From contig JAKIVF010000078.1 of assembly GCA_021647145.1 (NCBI GenBank), positions 1-16,604 of the forward strand: a stretch of DNA of 16,604 nucleotides. Direction: 5' to 3'. Shown in pieces: positions 6,792 to 14,856 of the stretch; position 1 is the stretch's first letter, and each line of letters begins with the position of its first letter. The DNA is from Methylococcaceae bacterium. GTDB lineage: Bacteria > Pseudomonadota > Gammaproteobacteria > Methylococcales > Methylomonadaceae. Under the pieces are notes generated by a model that worked only from the letters and a program-made list of their open reading frames with translations, was not told where the DNA came from and searched no databases. The position numbers and the translations under genes are program-made.

Positions 6792-7106
6792 TTATGGAGC
6801 CATACAATGTCCCATTTGATCATTCCATACTTGGGGCGCAACACATCCCTGATCGTCTTTCTTAACCGCATCTTCCAGTTTAACAACTTCAAATTGATAA
6901 GGTTGATCACCTTTAATTAACACTAATTCAACTGATTTCATTCCTGTCATATTTCCAGATTCATCCATTACATGAACCTCAGGAATGACTAATGTATTGG
7001 TTGCTGACATGAACTTAACTTTTTCCGCATCTATAAGACCTTCAGCAAATACTTCACCAAATAATAATGCTGACGCTAAAACAGATAATAATACTTTATT
7101 TTTCAT
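6792..7106 (-). CDS. Small exported protein with a C-terminal two-cysteine motif, function unknown
   Basis: A 104-residue precursor. Residues 1-21 are a clear Sec signal peptide: MKNK, a hydrophobic core VLLSVLASALLF, and a likely cleavage after VFA at residue 21. The mature protein (about 83 residues) is predicted to be periplasmic and is mostly polar. It contains a VIPEVHVMDESGNM region and ends with GCVAPQVWNDQMGHCMAP, where C88 and C101 could form a 14-residue disulfide loop around a conserved-looking P-x-V-W-N. AAGGT lies 8 bases before the ATG at 7104-7106. I do not recognise the family. It is flanked by the repeat island and a long divergent spacer, so it is probably transcribed alone. 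Confidence 0.75.
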   Translation of the reverse strand: MKNKVLLSVLASALLFGEVFAEGLIDAEKVKFMSATNTLVIPEVHVMDESGNMTGMKSVELVLIKGDQPYQFEVVKLEDAVKKDDQGCVAPQVWNDQMGHCMAP

Positions 7107-7633
7107 AATTTATACCTTGTAACAATTAGGATAATTTTTTTATAAATACTGGTTTTAAAACTTATAGGAACGAAATATTTGATCCTCGTTCAACATAAAG
7201 CAAAGATAATTTATTGCCAGTAATTATAGAAGTTATCATACTCATAATTGACTATCAAGCCATAATACATCACATGTAAGCGATATAATTTGTCGTCAAA
7301 AATATTAATATTTAATAAATACATCATATAACTTATTCTAATATAGTTATTTAACATAGATTAATTATTACAATATTATAAATCCCTGAAATAAGAAAAT
7401 AAGCTTAATTAGGCACATTTTTTGCCAGCTTCAAAAAAAACAATCTGAAATTTCTCCCTTAAAGTAGAAAATAGTCGCTAATATTTCTACTTTTTCTGAT
7501 ATTATCCATTACCCCCTGCCAAAATTAAACAAGAACATCATTGAAACATTGATTAAGGACTGAGGGCTAACCTGGCTTTTAGAAACAAATTCTTATCCGT
7601 AAAGAAAAAGCAAATAGAGTTCACAATTAATTC
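7107..7633. promoter_or_regulatory. Divergent intergenic region with a perfect 10-bp hairpin
   Basis: This 527-base, very AT-rich region lies between the exported-protein gene (minus) and the YheT gene (plus). AAAGTAGAAA (7461-7470) and TTTCTACTTT (7484-7493) form a perfect 10-bp stem with a 13-base loop, followed by TT on the plus strand. TTAAGGACTGAGGG at 7553-7566 repeats the outer end of the palindrome at 6135-6305 (complement of 6291-6304). No open frame of protein-like character and no tRNA is seen. Promoters for both genes are expected here but are not resolved. Confidence 0.4.
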
Positions 7634-8629
7634 ATGTTAATTCAATCCACATATAAGCCTGCTTGGTGGTTAAAAAACCATCATTTACAAACAATTTTCC
7701 CTTCTTTACTTCGTAAACCCCCAACACCTGTTTTACAACGTGAACGCCTTATTACTCCTGACAATGATTTTATTGATCTGGATTACTATGGAAAAGGGAA
7801 CCTACCACTTGTTATTTTACTCCATGGTTTAACCGGCAGCTCACAATCTGGATATATAAAGGGATTACAAACAGCTCTCTTACATCAAGGTTTTCGCAGT
7901 GTTGCTCTAAATTTTAGAGGTTGCAGTGGTGAATTTAATCTCTCTTCACGTTGCTATCATTCAGGTGAAACTGGTGATATTGATTTTCTTTATAATACCC
8001 TTCGAAAAAGAGAACCCAACACACCGATGGCTGCCGTTGGTTTTTCATTGGGAGGTAATGTCTTGTTAAAATGGTTAGGAGAGCAAGGAAATAAACTCCA
8101 GCTTTTTGCAGCCACGGCAGTATCAGTCCCCTTGGTTTTGAACGAATGTGCAAATAAACTAGATCATGGCTTTTCTAAATTTTATCGAGCTAGTTTACTT
8201 ACTGAATTAAAAGATTATATCCGCTTAAAACAGGAATATTTATTCTCTTTGGGCTTCAATGATGAAGCTGAAATACTTAAGCAGCTTGGTGATTTAGAAA
8301 AAATCAATTCATTTTGGCAATATGATGACCGAGTTATTGCTCAGCTCTATGATTTTAATGATGTAACAGATTATTATTTTCGCTCTAGCTCGCGGCAATT
8401 TTTACAATCTATTACTGTTCCTACTCTTTTAATTCAAGCTAAAGATGACCCATTTATGACAAAAAATGTGCTTCCTAACTTAAACGAGCTATCTCCTTCA
8501 GTTGCTTTAGAGTTAACTCAAAGAGGAGGTCATGTTGGTTTTGTGACTGGCAACAATCCTTTTAAAGCTGAATATTGGTTAGAACAACGCATTCCTGAGT
8601 TTTTACAACAAAAACTAGAAACTCTATAG
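7634..8629 (+). CDS. yheT: YheT-family alpha/beta hydrolase
   Basis: A 331-residue cytosolic hydrolase of the YheT / AB-hydrolase-4 family, predicted to cleave an ester or thioester; no substrate is established for most members. Family features in order: the N-terminal PAWWLKNHHLQTIFPSLLR signature (9-27), the oxyanion-hole turn LLHGLTGSS (62-70), NFRGCSGE (93-100), the nucleophile elbow GFSLGGN (S138), the acid region QAKDDPFM (D271/D272) and the catalytic histidine in GGHVGFV (H300). All are intact and the length is normal. The ATG at 7634 has no strong ribosome binding site. The carrier-protein gene starts 97 bases downstream with a promoter-like TATAAT in between, so a functional tie to that pair is possible but unproven. 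Confidence 0.92.
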   Translation: MLIQSTYKPAWWLKNHHLQTIFPSLLRKPPTPVLQRERLITPDNDFIDLDYYGKGNLPLVILLHGLTGSSQSGYIKGLQTALLHQGFRSVALNFRGCSGEFNLSSRCYHSGETGDIDFLYNTLRKREPNTPMAAVGFSLGGNVLLKWLGEQGNKLQLFAATAVSVPLVLNECANKLDHGFSKFYRASLLTELKDYIRLKQEYLFSLGFNDEAEILKQLGDLEKINSFWQYDDRVIAQLYDFNDVTDYYFRSSSRQFLQSITVPTLLIQAKDDPFMTKNVLPNLNELSPSVALELTQRGGHVGFVTGNNPFKAEYWLEQRIPEFLQQKLETL

Positions 8630-8651
8630 ATCTATCTCTATTAATTCCCTG

Positions 8652-8679
8652 ATTACACTTTAACTATATACGTTATAAT
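8652..8679 (+). promoter_or_regulatory. Possible sigma-70 promoter for the carrier-protein pair
   Basis: TATAAT at 8674-8679 is a perfect -10 box. ATTACA at 8652-8657 matches four of six -35 positions with a 16-base spacer. It lies 47 bases before the carrier-protein ATG, in the gap after the YheT gene. The -35 overlaps CCTGATTACA (8648-8657), which resembles the first 9 bases of the local MITE end. Confidence 0.45.
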
Positions 8680-8726
8680 CTGTACTCAATTTTTTTTAAA
8701 TTAGCAATATAAGCTTCTGTCTATTA

Positions 8727-8966
8727 ATGAAAAAAATATTACGCGATTTTATCTTTGAAGAACTAATTTTTGTTACAGAACCTAGCCAATTTAGTGATGA
8801 CGAGAACCTATTGGAAGCTGGACTTGATAGCATGGGGATTATGCGTCTAATTATGTTTATTGAAGATAAGTATAGTATTACATTACCTGACACAGAAATA
8901 GAACCAGAAAATGTTCAATCATTTAATGCTCTGGAGCAGTGGATTTTAAAATACAAAAAAGGATGA
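8727..8966 (+). CDS. Stand-alone acyl/peptidyl carrier protein
   Basis: A 79-residue carrier protein with a four-helix carrier fold pattern and the phosphopantetheine attachment motif GLDSMGIMRL, with S35 as the expected modified serine. It is shorter and less acidic than fatty-acid AcpP and lacks AcpP's DSLD-x-VEL form, so it is more likely a dedicated carrier of a secondary pathway. The C-terminal helix ends with LEQWILKYKKG. Its TGA stop overlaps the ATG of the following condensation gene (ATGA, 8963-8966), which argues that the two proteins work together in fixed ratio. No adenylation, ketosynthase or phosphopantetheinyl transferase gene lies nearby, so its loading enzyme must act from elsewhere. 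Confidence 0.9.
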   Translation: MKKILRDFIFEELIFVTEPSQFSDDENLLEAGLDSMGIMRLIMFIEDKYSITLPDTEIEPENVQSFNALEQWILKYKKG

Positions 8967-10303
8967 GCAAGAATAAACAAGAAATTATTGAACCACTTAA
9001 TTTCGCAGATAGCTTCACTTTAGCCATGGATGAAGAAATTCGTAAAGATGGCTTACCTGGCAGTTATGGTTGTTTTGCTCTAGAACTTGATGACAGACCA
9101 GATATAGAAACGCTACAACACCGAATCGCAGAATTTAGTCAAAAATTTCCTGTTAGTCTTGCAAGTTTACAACAAATTGGCCGTCATTTTTATTGGTGTA
9201 AAAGAGATAATCTACCGCAACTATTTTTTAATCACATTTGTCCTGAAAATGATGAAGGACTAGATTTTCAACAACACACTATTAATCAAATCATTAATCG
9301 TAAGGAAAAAAGAGAAAGTATTACACCAATAGAGTTTCATCTGATCACAAGTAGCGCAAAAAATACTTTTTTTATGCGTTGGATTCACCCATTTTGCGAT
9401 GCCAGAGGGGCGGATTTAATACTACAATTCCTATGTACTAAAGATGAAAATAAACGTCAACAATTTGGCCTTCCAAAAACAGAACCCTTAGTCAATATCC
9501 AGTTAGCCAAATATCACTGGTGGCAAAAAATTATTTTATTTTTTAAAGCAAAAATCTATATTGCCAAGCTGGATAAACTTAAAAGTATACAATCCTTTGA
9601 CCAAAATAAAAAAAAGGAATCAGCAAGCAGAAACCTACATTTAAATTTTGACGTACAAAGATTAACTGAAAGTGAGACCCAGCAAGTCATTAAGCAAGCA
9701 AAAAAAGCGGTAGGTTTAACAGGAACTAGCCTTTATTACATCGGTTGTTTGATGCGTGCTTTAGAAAAAATGTACCCTGAAGCAGAAGGTGATGCTTATT
9801 GCACTCCTTACGCCTTTAATATACGAAAACAACGCGCCATAACACCGATGACAGGCAACCATGTCAGTGCGTTATTTGCACAAGCACCGAGAGAAATCAT
9901 CAAAGACAGAAACAAATTATTTACACATTTAAAACAACAAAATACAGGGGTTATCCGACAACAATTAGATTATGCCTTTCTCCCTTTAATGTGGGCTGGT
10001 AGTTGGTTATCCTTAAAAGAATATGGAAAAATATTACGTTTATCCAATGGTACGGATAACGAACGAAGTTCTTTCTGGTTTTCAGATGTAGGGAAACTAG
10101 ACATTCCAGCACAGAGCTTTCCTGGTACGGAGATTAATACCGTCTTCCATGTATGTCAAGTCACTACCCCCCCTACTTTAGCCTTTTTAAGTTGCATCTA
10201 TAACAACCGGCTCACACTGAGTTACAATTTTATTGAGCCAATTATTTCTTTAGAACAAATTGAGACATTACACCAATTAGTTTTGCTTGAATTACTTGAC
10301 TGA
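8963..10303 (+). CDS. Condensation-domain-like acyltransferase (CoA/carrier-dependent acyltransferase superfamily)
   Basis: A 446-residue protein. I place the start at the ATG at 8963, which overlaps the carrier-protein stop, rather than the GTG at 8939, which would add eight residues. The catalytic motif of the superfamily (HHxxxDG) appears as WIHPFCDARGAD: H142 is the general base and D146 the structural aspartate, with the first His replaced by Ile and an Ala-Arg before the Gly. A later FWFSDVGKLD segment matches the DFGWG-type latch region of condensation and PapA/wax-synthase-like enzymes. The fold family makes amide or ester bonds from carrier- or CoA-bound acyl groups. The natural partner is presumably the carrier protein encoded immediately upstream; the acceptor is unknown. 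The protein is predicted soluble. Family call is good, reaction unknown. Confidence 0.8.
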   Translation: MSKNKQEIIEPLNFADSFTLAMDEEIRKDGLPGSYGCFALELDDRPDIETLQHRIAEFSQKFPVSLASLQQIGRHFYWCKRDNLPQLFFNHICPENDEGLDFQQHTINQIINRKEKRESITPIEFHLITSSAKNTFFMRWIHPFCDARGADLILQFLCTKDENKRQQFGLPKTEPLVNIQLAKYHWWQKIILFFKAKIYIAKLDKLKSIQSFDQNKKKESASRNLHLNFDVQRLTESETQQVIKQAKKAVGLTGTSLYYIGCLMRALEKMYPEAEGDAYCTPYAFNIRKQRAITPMTGNHVSALFAQAPREIIKDRNKLFTHLKQQNTGVIRQQLDYAFLPLMWAGSWLSLKEYGKILRLSNGTDNERSSFWFSDVGKLDIPAQSFPGTEINTVFHVCQVTTPPTLAFLSCIYNNRLTLSYNFIEPIISLEQIETLHQLVLLELLD

Positions 10304-10311
10304 CCTTTACA

Positions 10312-10339
10312 TTTACTCAGAAAAATACTGAAAAGTAAA
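10312..10339. terminator. Weak hairpin between convergent genes
   Basis: TTTACT-CAG (10312-10320) pairs with CTG (10328-10330) and, after an AAA bulge, AGTAAA (10334-10339). It sits between the stops of the condensation gene and queA, where both transcripts need an end. No T-run follows on either strand, so the role is tentative. Confidence 0.3.
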
Positions 10340-10348
10340 AAGCCTAGG

Positions 10349-11368
10349 CTAAGATATAAACATAGCATCACCATAACTAAAAAAACGATAGGATTGTTCT
10401 ATTGCATGCTGGTAGGCTTGCATAACCGATTCATATCCTGCAAATGCAGAAATTAGCATCAGCAATGTAGATTCAGGCAAGTGAAAATTGGTTAACATCG
10501 CATCCACGGACCTGAATTGATAACCGGGTGTAATAAACAAATCAGTATCACCAAACCCTGCTTTTAACTGCCCATTAATTGAAGCCGACTCTAACGCCCT
10601 AACTGCGGTTGTTCCAATGGCTATAATTCGCCCCCCCTTTTTTCTGGTTAAATTTATTACATCAACCGTATCCTTCGAAACTGAATAATATTCCTTGTGC
10701 ATGATATGTTCAGACAAATCATCAACTCTTACCGGTTGAAATGTACCACTTCCTACATGCAAAGTAACAAATGCTTTAGCTACTCCCTTTTGATCTAACT
10801 TTTCCATCGTTTCCTGGTCAAAGTGCAAGCCGGCAGTTGGAGCAGCAACTGCCCCAGCTTGCTTAGCAAAGACTGTCTGGTAACGTGTTAAATCATCAGC
10901 ATTATCTTCACGAGTAATATAAGGAGGTAATGGAATATGTCCAATTTTATCTAATACTTCTAAAATTGTTTTATCATTTAAAAACTCAAGGAAAAATAAA
11001 TCGTTCTCCCTACCCATTACGCTGCAATTAAAACCCTCTTCTAGCTCAATAACAGAATCTTCCTTAGGTGATTTGCTGGAACGGATATGTGCAACAGCAT
11101 GGTATTCATCTAAAATTCTTTCAATCAGAATTTCTATTTTTCCACCCGTCTTTTTCTTTCCATATAAACGTGCCGGAATAACCTTTGTATCATTTAAAAT
11201 TAATAAATCATTATCATTGACTAAATCAATAAAATCGACAAATAGTCTATCTTGAATCGCACCCTTTTTTTTATCCAAACACAATAACCGACTTGCAACT
11301 CGTTGTTCTAATGGTTTTTGGGCAATCAGATTTACAGGTAAATGATAGTTAAAATCACTTTTTTTCAT
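10349..11368 (-). CDS. queA: S-adenosylmethionine:tRNA ribosyltransferase-isomerase (queuosine synthesis)
   Basis: A 339-residue cytosolic enzyme that transfers the ribosyl part of SAM to preQ1 in tRNA, giving epoxyqueuosine at the wobble position. It is clearly QueA throughout: MKKSDFNYHLPVNLIAQKPLEQR at the start, LLILNDTKVIPARLYGKK (about 55-72), AGAVAAPTAGLHF, FVTLHVGSGTFQPVR, IIAIGTTAVRALES and FRSVDAMLTNFHLPESTLLMLISAFAG near the end. The length is close to the usual 340-360. It starts 17 bases after the kinase stop on the same strand, with AAGGA in that gap, so it may be read through from the kinase gene, an unusual partner. The usual neighbour tgt is not adjacent. Confidence 0.97.
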   Translation of the reverse strand: MKKSDFNYHLPVNLIAQKPLEQRVASRLLCLDKKKGAIQDRLFVDFIDLVNDNDLLILNDTKVIPARLYGKKKTGGKIEILIERILDEYHAVAHIRSSKSPKEDSVIELEEGFNCSVMGRENDLFFLEFLNDKTILEVLDKIGHIPLPPYITREDNADDLTRYQTVFAKQAGAVAAPTAGLHFDQETMEKLDQKGVAKAFVTLHVGSGTFQPVRVDDLSEHIMHKEYYSVSKDTVDVINLTRKKGGRIIAIGTTAVRALESASINGQLKAGFGDTDLFITPGYQFRSVDAMLTNFHLPESTLLMLISAFAGYESVMQAYQHAIEQSYRFFSYGDAMFIS

Positions 11369-11385
11369 ATTCCGTTTAGTTCCTT

Positions 11386-14268
11386 TTATTTCGACTTCCC
11401 TGTTTCAGTTAATTTTTTAAGTTGCCTAATTAATTGCGGATAATCTTGTAAAGATCGTTTTATAGCTGCAATATCGAAACTATCCGTATTATGCTTTAAT
11501 TGTTTTGCAAAGTCAGCAACAATAGAAATAGGATATTGGTGGGAAATTTCCAAAACCATGTCTGAAAATATTTGAATTGCTGAAATATTGTTGCTTGTAG
11601 AAATATCAAAGCATTGTTCCGTCATTTTTTCTAACCTATCTATAGCTGGTTTTAAATGTTTTTCCTCTAAATCAGTCAATTCATCTATTGAAGAAACATC
11701 ATCAAGGTCAGCTTTTTCTTCAAAAGGTAAAAACTTACATAATTCTCTGGTTAAATCTATTTTAAGCACTGGTTTTCTCAAGTATCCACTAAAGTTTTCA
11801 GTTCTTAAGCGTTCAAATTCATCTGTCATTACTGAAGCAGTCAATGCCACAATAGGAACATCAGAAAATAACTTAATCTCTCGAGCTGCTTCATAGCCAT
11901 TCATCACTGGCATACGAATATCCATCAAGATAAGGTCAAATGGCTGTTTCTTAGTTAGTTCAACAGCTTGCAATCCATTTTCAGCTTGTACTGTTGTTAA
12001 ATTAGTTTCGGCAAAATTAGCTAATAGTAAATCACGATTATCAGCAATATCATCCACAATCAAAATGGTAGCAGGAAGAAAGCTTATATGATTACTGGGT
12101 TTAGTTTTTTCCTTACTTACTTCAACTGCTAAAGGCGCAACATGTACATCTTTTAATTTAATGCTAAAAATAGAGCCTTCCCCTAATTCACTCTTAAGCG
12201 AAATCTTCCCTCCCATTAATTCAACTAATCTTTTACTAATTGATAGTCCCAATCCTGTACCTCCATACTTCCTTATATCTTGTCCATTTGACTGCTCAAA
12301 ATCATTAAAAACAATTTTTTGTTGATCATCTGAAATGCCAATCCCCGTATCTTCAATATCTATCACCAAATCAAGTTTACTGCGAATTGTATTTTCATTT
12401 GTGGTATAAGTAATCACTCGAATATGCCCTTGATCGGTAAACTTAACTGCATTCCCAATTAAATTAAATAAAACCTGACGCAATCGTGTCGCGTCTATTT
12501 GTAAACTTGTTGGTATCATTGGATCTATATCAAGTATAAAATCAATATTTTTTTCACGCATTTTTAGCATAAAAATATTACCTAACTCGGAGAATAAATC
12601 ATGAGGGTTACAAGCAGTCTTCTCAATCTTTAACTTTCCTACTTCTATTTTTGATAGATCTAAAACATCATTAATTAGAGTGAGTAAATTATTGCCGGCA
12701 GATTGAATAGTTTTGACAAACGTTTTAAGTTTTGGATCTTTAATTTGTTCATTAAGTAATTCAGTAAAACCAATAATAGCATTCATGGGAGTACGAATTT
12801 CATGGCTCATATTTGAGAGAAACTCTGATTTCGCCTGTGATGCACGCTCTGCATGCTCTTTTGCTTGCTGTAAAGTGGCTTCTATTTCAAGTCTAGTGGT
12901 CATATCAACAGCAATGGTCAATAATGCTTTTTTATGCTGAAAACTGATGGGCATAACTGATAACATCATAGACCGAACTGTCCCGTCAAGATTCTTAAAT
13001 CGTAAAATTTTCTGATCTATTTTCCCTTTTTCGACAACCTCTTCCACCATCATCTTACGATCATTTATATCATGATAAAAATCTGAAATATTGTATTGAT
13101 CAATTTCATCTCGATGAATTTTATAATCAGCCAAAGCCTTAGGGTTTGCCATCAAAATATCACCCTCAAATGACGTGACAATTATTTGCAAAGGAATATT
13201 GTCTATTAATAATTGAGTTTGATCTTCGATTTCTTTTCTAAGTTTTATTTCTTTAACTAGCTTCCTGTTCCAGTAAATAAAAAGTGAAAAAATAGCAAAA
13301 AATAATCCAGCTATTTTAGCTAGTAAATCATAATCAATTTTATCAGCGTACTTATGCTTTCCCCATTTATTATAAATAGTTTGTTTTTCACCTTGACTAA
13401 TGCTGGCAAGTGCTCGATTAAATAAAGGTACCAGCGGAGAAAATTCTTTTCGCATCCCAAATGCCAGCTTAGTATTAAATTTAGTTTTCCCTACAATACG
13501 AATATTGTTTATTCCAAGCTCTGACATATGAAAACTAGCCTGAGCTAAAGTGGCTACAAGAGCATCTATCTTACCTGTAGAAACAGAGGTAAGCCCTTGC
13601 TGTATACTATTAACTATTTCAAAATTAATATCTGGATAATTAGCTAATATTTTTGGCACATAACCATATGCATTAATAACCGCTATTTTCCTATCTTTTA
13701 TTAGACTAATATCCTCTACATAATCTTCATCATTTTTCATCACAACAACAACGGGACTAGAAAGATAAGGTTTGGTAAAGGTTAAATGTGATTTTAAATC
13801 TGAATCTCTAGTCTCAGAGAGCACATCAACTTCACCTCGTTTAACTTTAGCAATAGATTCAGTCCATGTTTTACTAGGAATAATGTCAATCTTAATCCCT
13901 AGTTTCTGTTCAATAATTTTTAAATGCTCGGCAACAATACCTATATAATTTCCCTGTTTATCAAAAGCTTCATAGGGCAGCCAATTTGGATCACCCGTAA
14001 ACCTAATAACCGGGTGACTCTTAATCCAATTTTCTTCCTCCACTGACATGTTAATTTGAATAACACCTTGTCCTTCAACTTGATGTTCCTGTGCCGCCTT
14101 TACATTGGAAGCATAAAATAGAAGCAGGGACACTGAAAAAAAAAGCAGTAATTTGAGCAAAAAATCAAGATGAGTTCGATTAACCAAGAAAATATTTAAA
14201 ACATCATCCCTAATCATAGTTTTTTCTTTGTTTTTCATTTTAAATCTATCATCATACATTTGACTCAT
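11386..14268 (-). CDS. Hybrid sensor histidine kinase: SBP_bac_3 sensor, PAS, HisKA, HATPase, receiver
   Basis: A 960-residue inner-membrane kinase of EvgS/BvgS style. I prefer the ATG at 14266-14268 because AAGGA lies 7 bases upstream; an ATG at 14301 adds 11 residues without a ribosome binding site. Domains: TM1 (about 36-54); a periplasmic type-3 solute-binding sensor (about 79-307) with VIRFTGDPNWLPYEAFDKQG and the LTFTKPYLSSPVVVV segment; TM2 (about 316-333); PAS (about 351-464); HisKA with SHEIRTP (H489); HATPase with N606, DTGIGI and GGTGLGL (669-675); and a receiver (about 734-846) with phosphoacceptor D783 and K832. The last 110 residues look like an Hpt-like helical tail, but no phosphoacceptor His motif is seen, so phosphate would leave through another Hpt or directly to a partner. 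The ligand is probably a small molecule such as an amino acid. It is divergent from the HD-GYP regulator. Confidence 0.92.
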   Translation of the reverse strand: MSQMYDDRFKMKNKEKTMIRDDVLNIFLVNRTHLDFLLKLLLFFSVSLLLFYASNVKAAQEHQVEGQGVIQINMSVEEENWIKSHPVIRFTGDPNWLPYEAFDKQGNYIGIVAEHLKIIEQKLGIKIDIIPSKTWTESIAKVKRGEVDVLSETRDSDLKSHLTFTKPYLSSPVVVVMKNDEDYVEDISLIKDRKIAVINAYGYVPKILANYPDINFEIVNSIQQGLTSVSTGKIDALVATLAQASFHMSELGINNIRIVGKTKFNTKLAFGMRKEFSPLVPLFNRALASISQGEKQTIYNKWGKHKYADKIDYDLLAKIAGLFFAIFSLFIYWNRKLVKEIKLRKEIEDQTQLLIDNIPLQIIVTSFEGDILMANPKALADYKIHRDEIDQYNISDFYHDINDRKMMVEEVVEKGKIDQKILRFKNLDGTVRSMMLSVMPISFQHKKALLTIAVDMTTRLEIEATLQQAKEHAERASQAKSEFLSNMSHEIRTPMNAIIGFTELLNEQIKDPKLKTFVKTIQSAGNNLLTLINDVLDLSKIEVGKLKIEKTACNPHDLFSELGNIFMLKMREKNIDFILDIDPMIPTSLQIDATRLRQVLFNLIGNAVKFTDQGHIRVITYTTNENTIRSKLDLVIDIEDTGIGISDDQQKIVFNDFEQSNGQDIRKYGGTGLGLSISKRLVELMGGKISLKSELGEGSIFSIKLKDVHVAPLAVEVSKEKTKPSNHISFLPATILIVDDIADNRDLLLANFAETNLTTVQAENGLQAVELTKKQPFDLILMDIRMPVMNGYEAAREIKLFSDVPIVALTASVMTDEFERLRTENFSGYLRKPVLKIDLTRELCKFLPFEEKADLDDVSSIDELTDLEEKHLKPAIDRLEKMTEQCFDISTSNNISAIQIFSDMVLEISHQYPISIVADFAKQLKHNTDSFDIAAIKRSLQDYPQLIRQLKKLTETGKSK

Positions 14269-14856
14269 AATAACATCCTTTTCATTAATTACAGTATTCA
14301 TAAACAGTTGAAAAAATTACTAAAACTTAATCAATTAAGACCCCCTTACGGTCTTGTGCATAAAAAAGATGTTAAAAACCAATATATCCGTTGGAATATT
14401 AAGGTTTCCTACAACTTATTTATAATAAAGAACAAATGAGTCTTAACATCCCATCAAGATTATTGACACTAAAAGCATCAGAAAATCAATAAAATTACTT
14501 TTGATTCAACGGATAGAAAAGTATTAATCAATGCCAACAAGACAAACGAAAAGCGGTATCAATCAGCACCGCGAATAGTGCCGGCAAAGGATGATAAATA
14601 ATATATCTAAAAACAGGAGTGCCTTTGTTCTGTCCACTCATCGGTCGACAAGAGTCAGATAATGATGAACAACTAATTTTTTTTAATTATTAGTCAATAT
14701 AATCAAAACTATAGAATAAATATCTAATCTAAATTATATTATTTATCTATTTTAAACATGACTGCCCTTTAATATGTGTCGGGTATTGTAGACACATGTA
14801 TACTTAACTGATAAGCTACTGTTTACTCTGCTATTTAAAAATAAAAAAAAGAATAC
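14269..14856. promoter_or_regulatory. Long divergent control region of the kinase and HD-GYP regulator
   Basis: These 588 bases separate the two divergent signalling genes. Two hairpins are seen. AAGACC (14337-14342) and GGTCTT (14350-14355), with a 7-base loop, lie in the kinase leader. ATGTGTC (14774-14780) and GACACAT (14791-14797), with a 10-base loop, lie 60-83 bases before the regulator ATG, a position suited to an operator. The length is more than two promoters require, and the GC is higher around 14550-14660. I looked for c-di-GMP riboswitch cores because of the HD-GYP gene and found none. Confidence 0.45.

Noticed and set aside
14302..14856. Possible c-di-GMP riboswitch before the HD-GYP gene (GGCAAAGG at about 14583)
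   Set aside because: Only a short GGCAAA resemblance exists; the GCAAAGCC-type core, the second stem and the tetraloop receptor expected of GEMM-I are missing on both strands.
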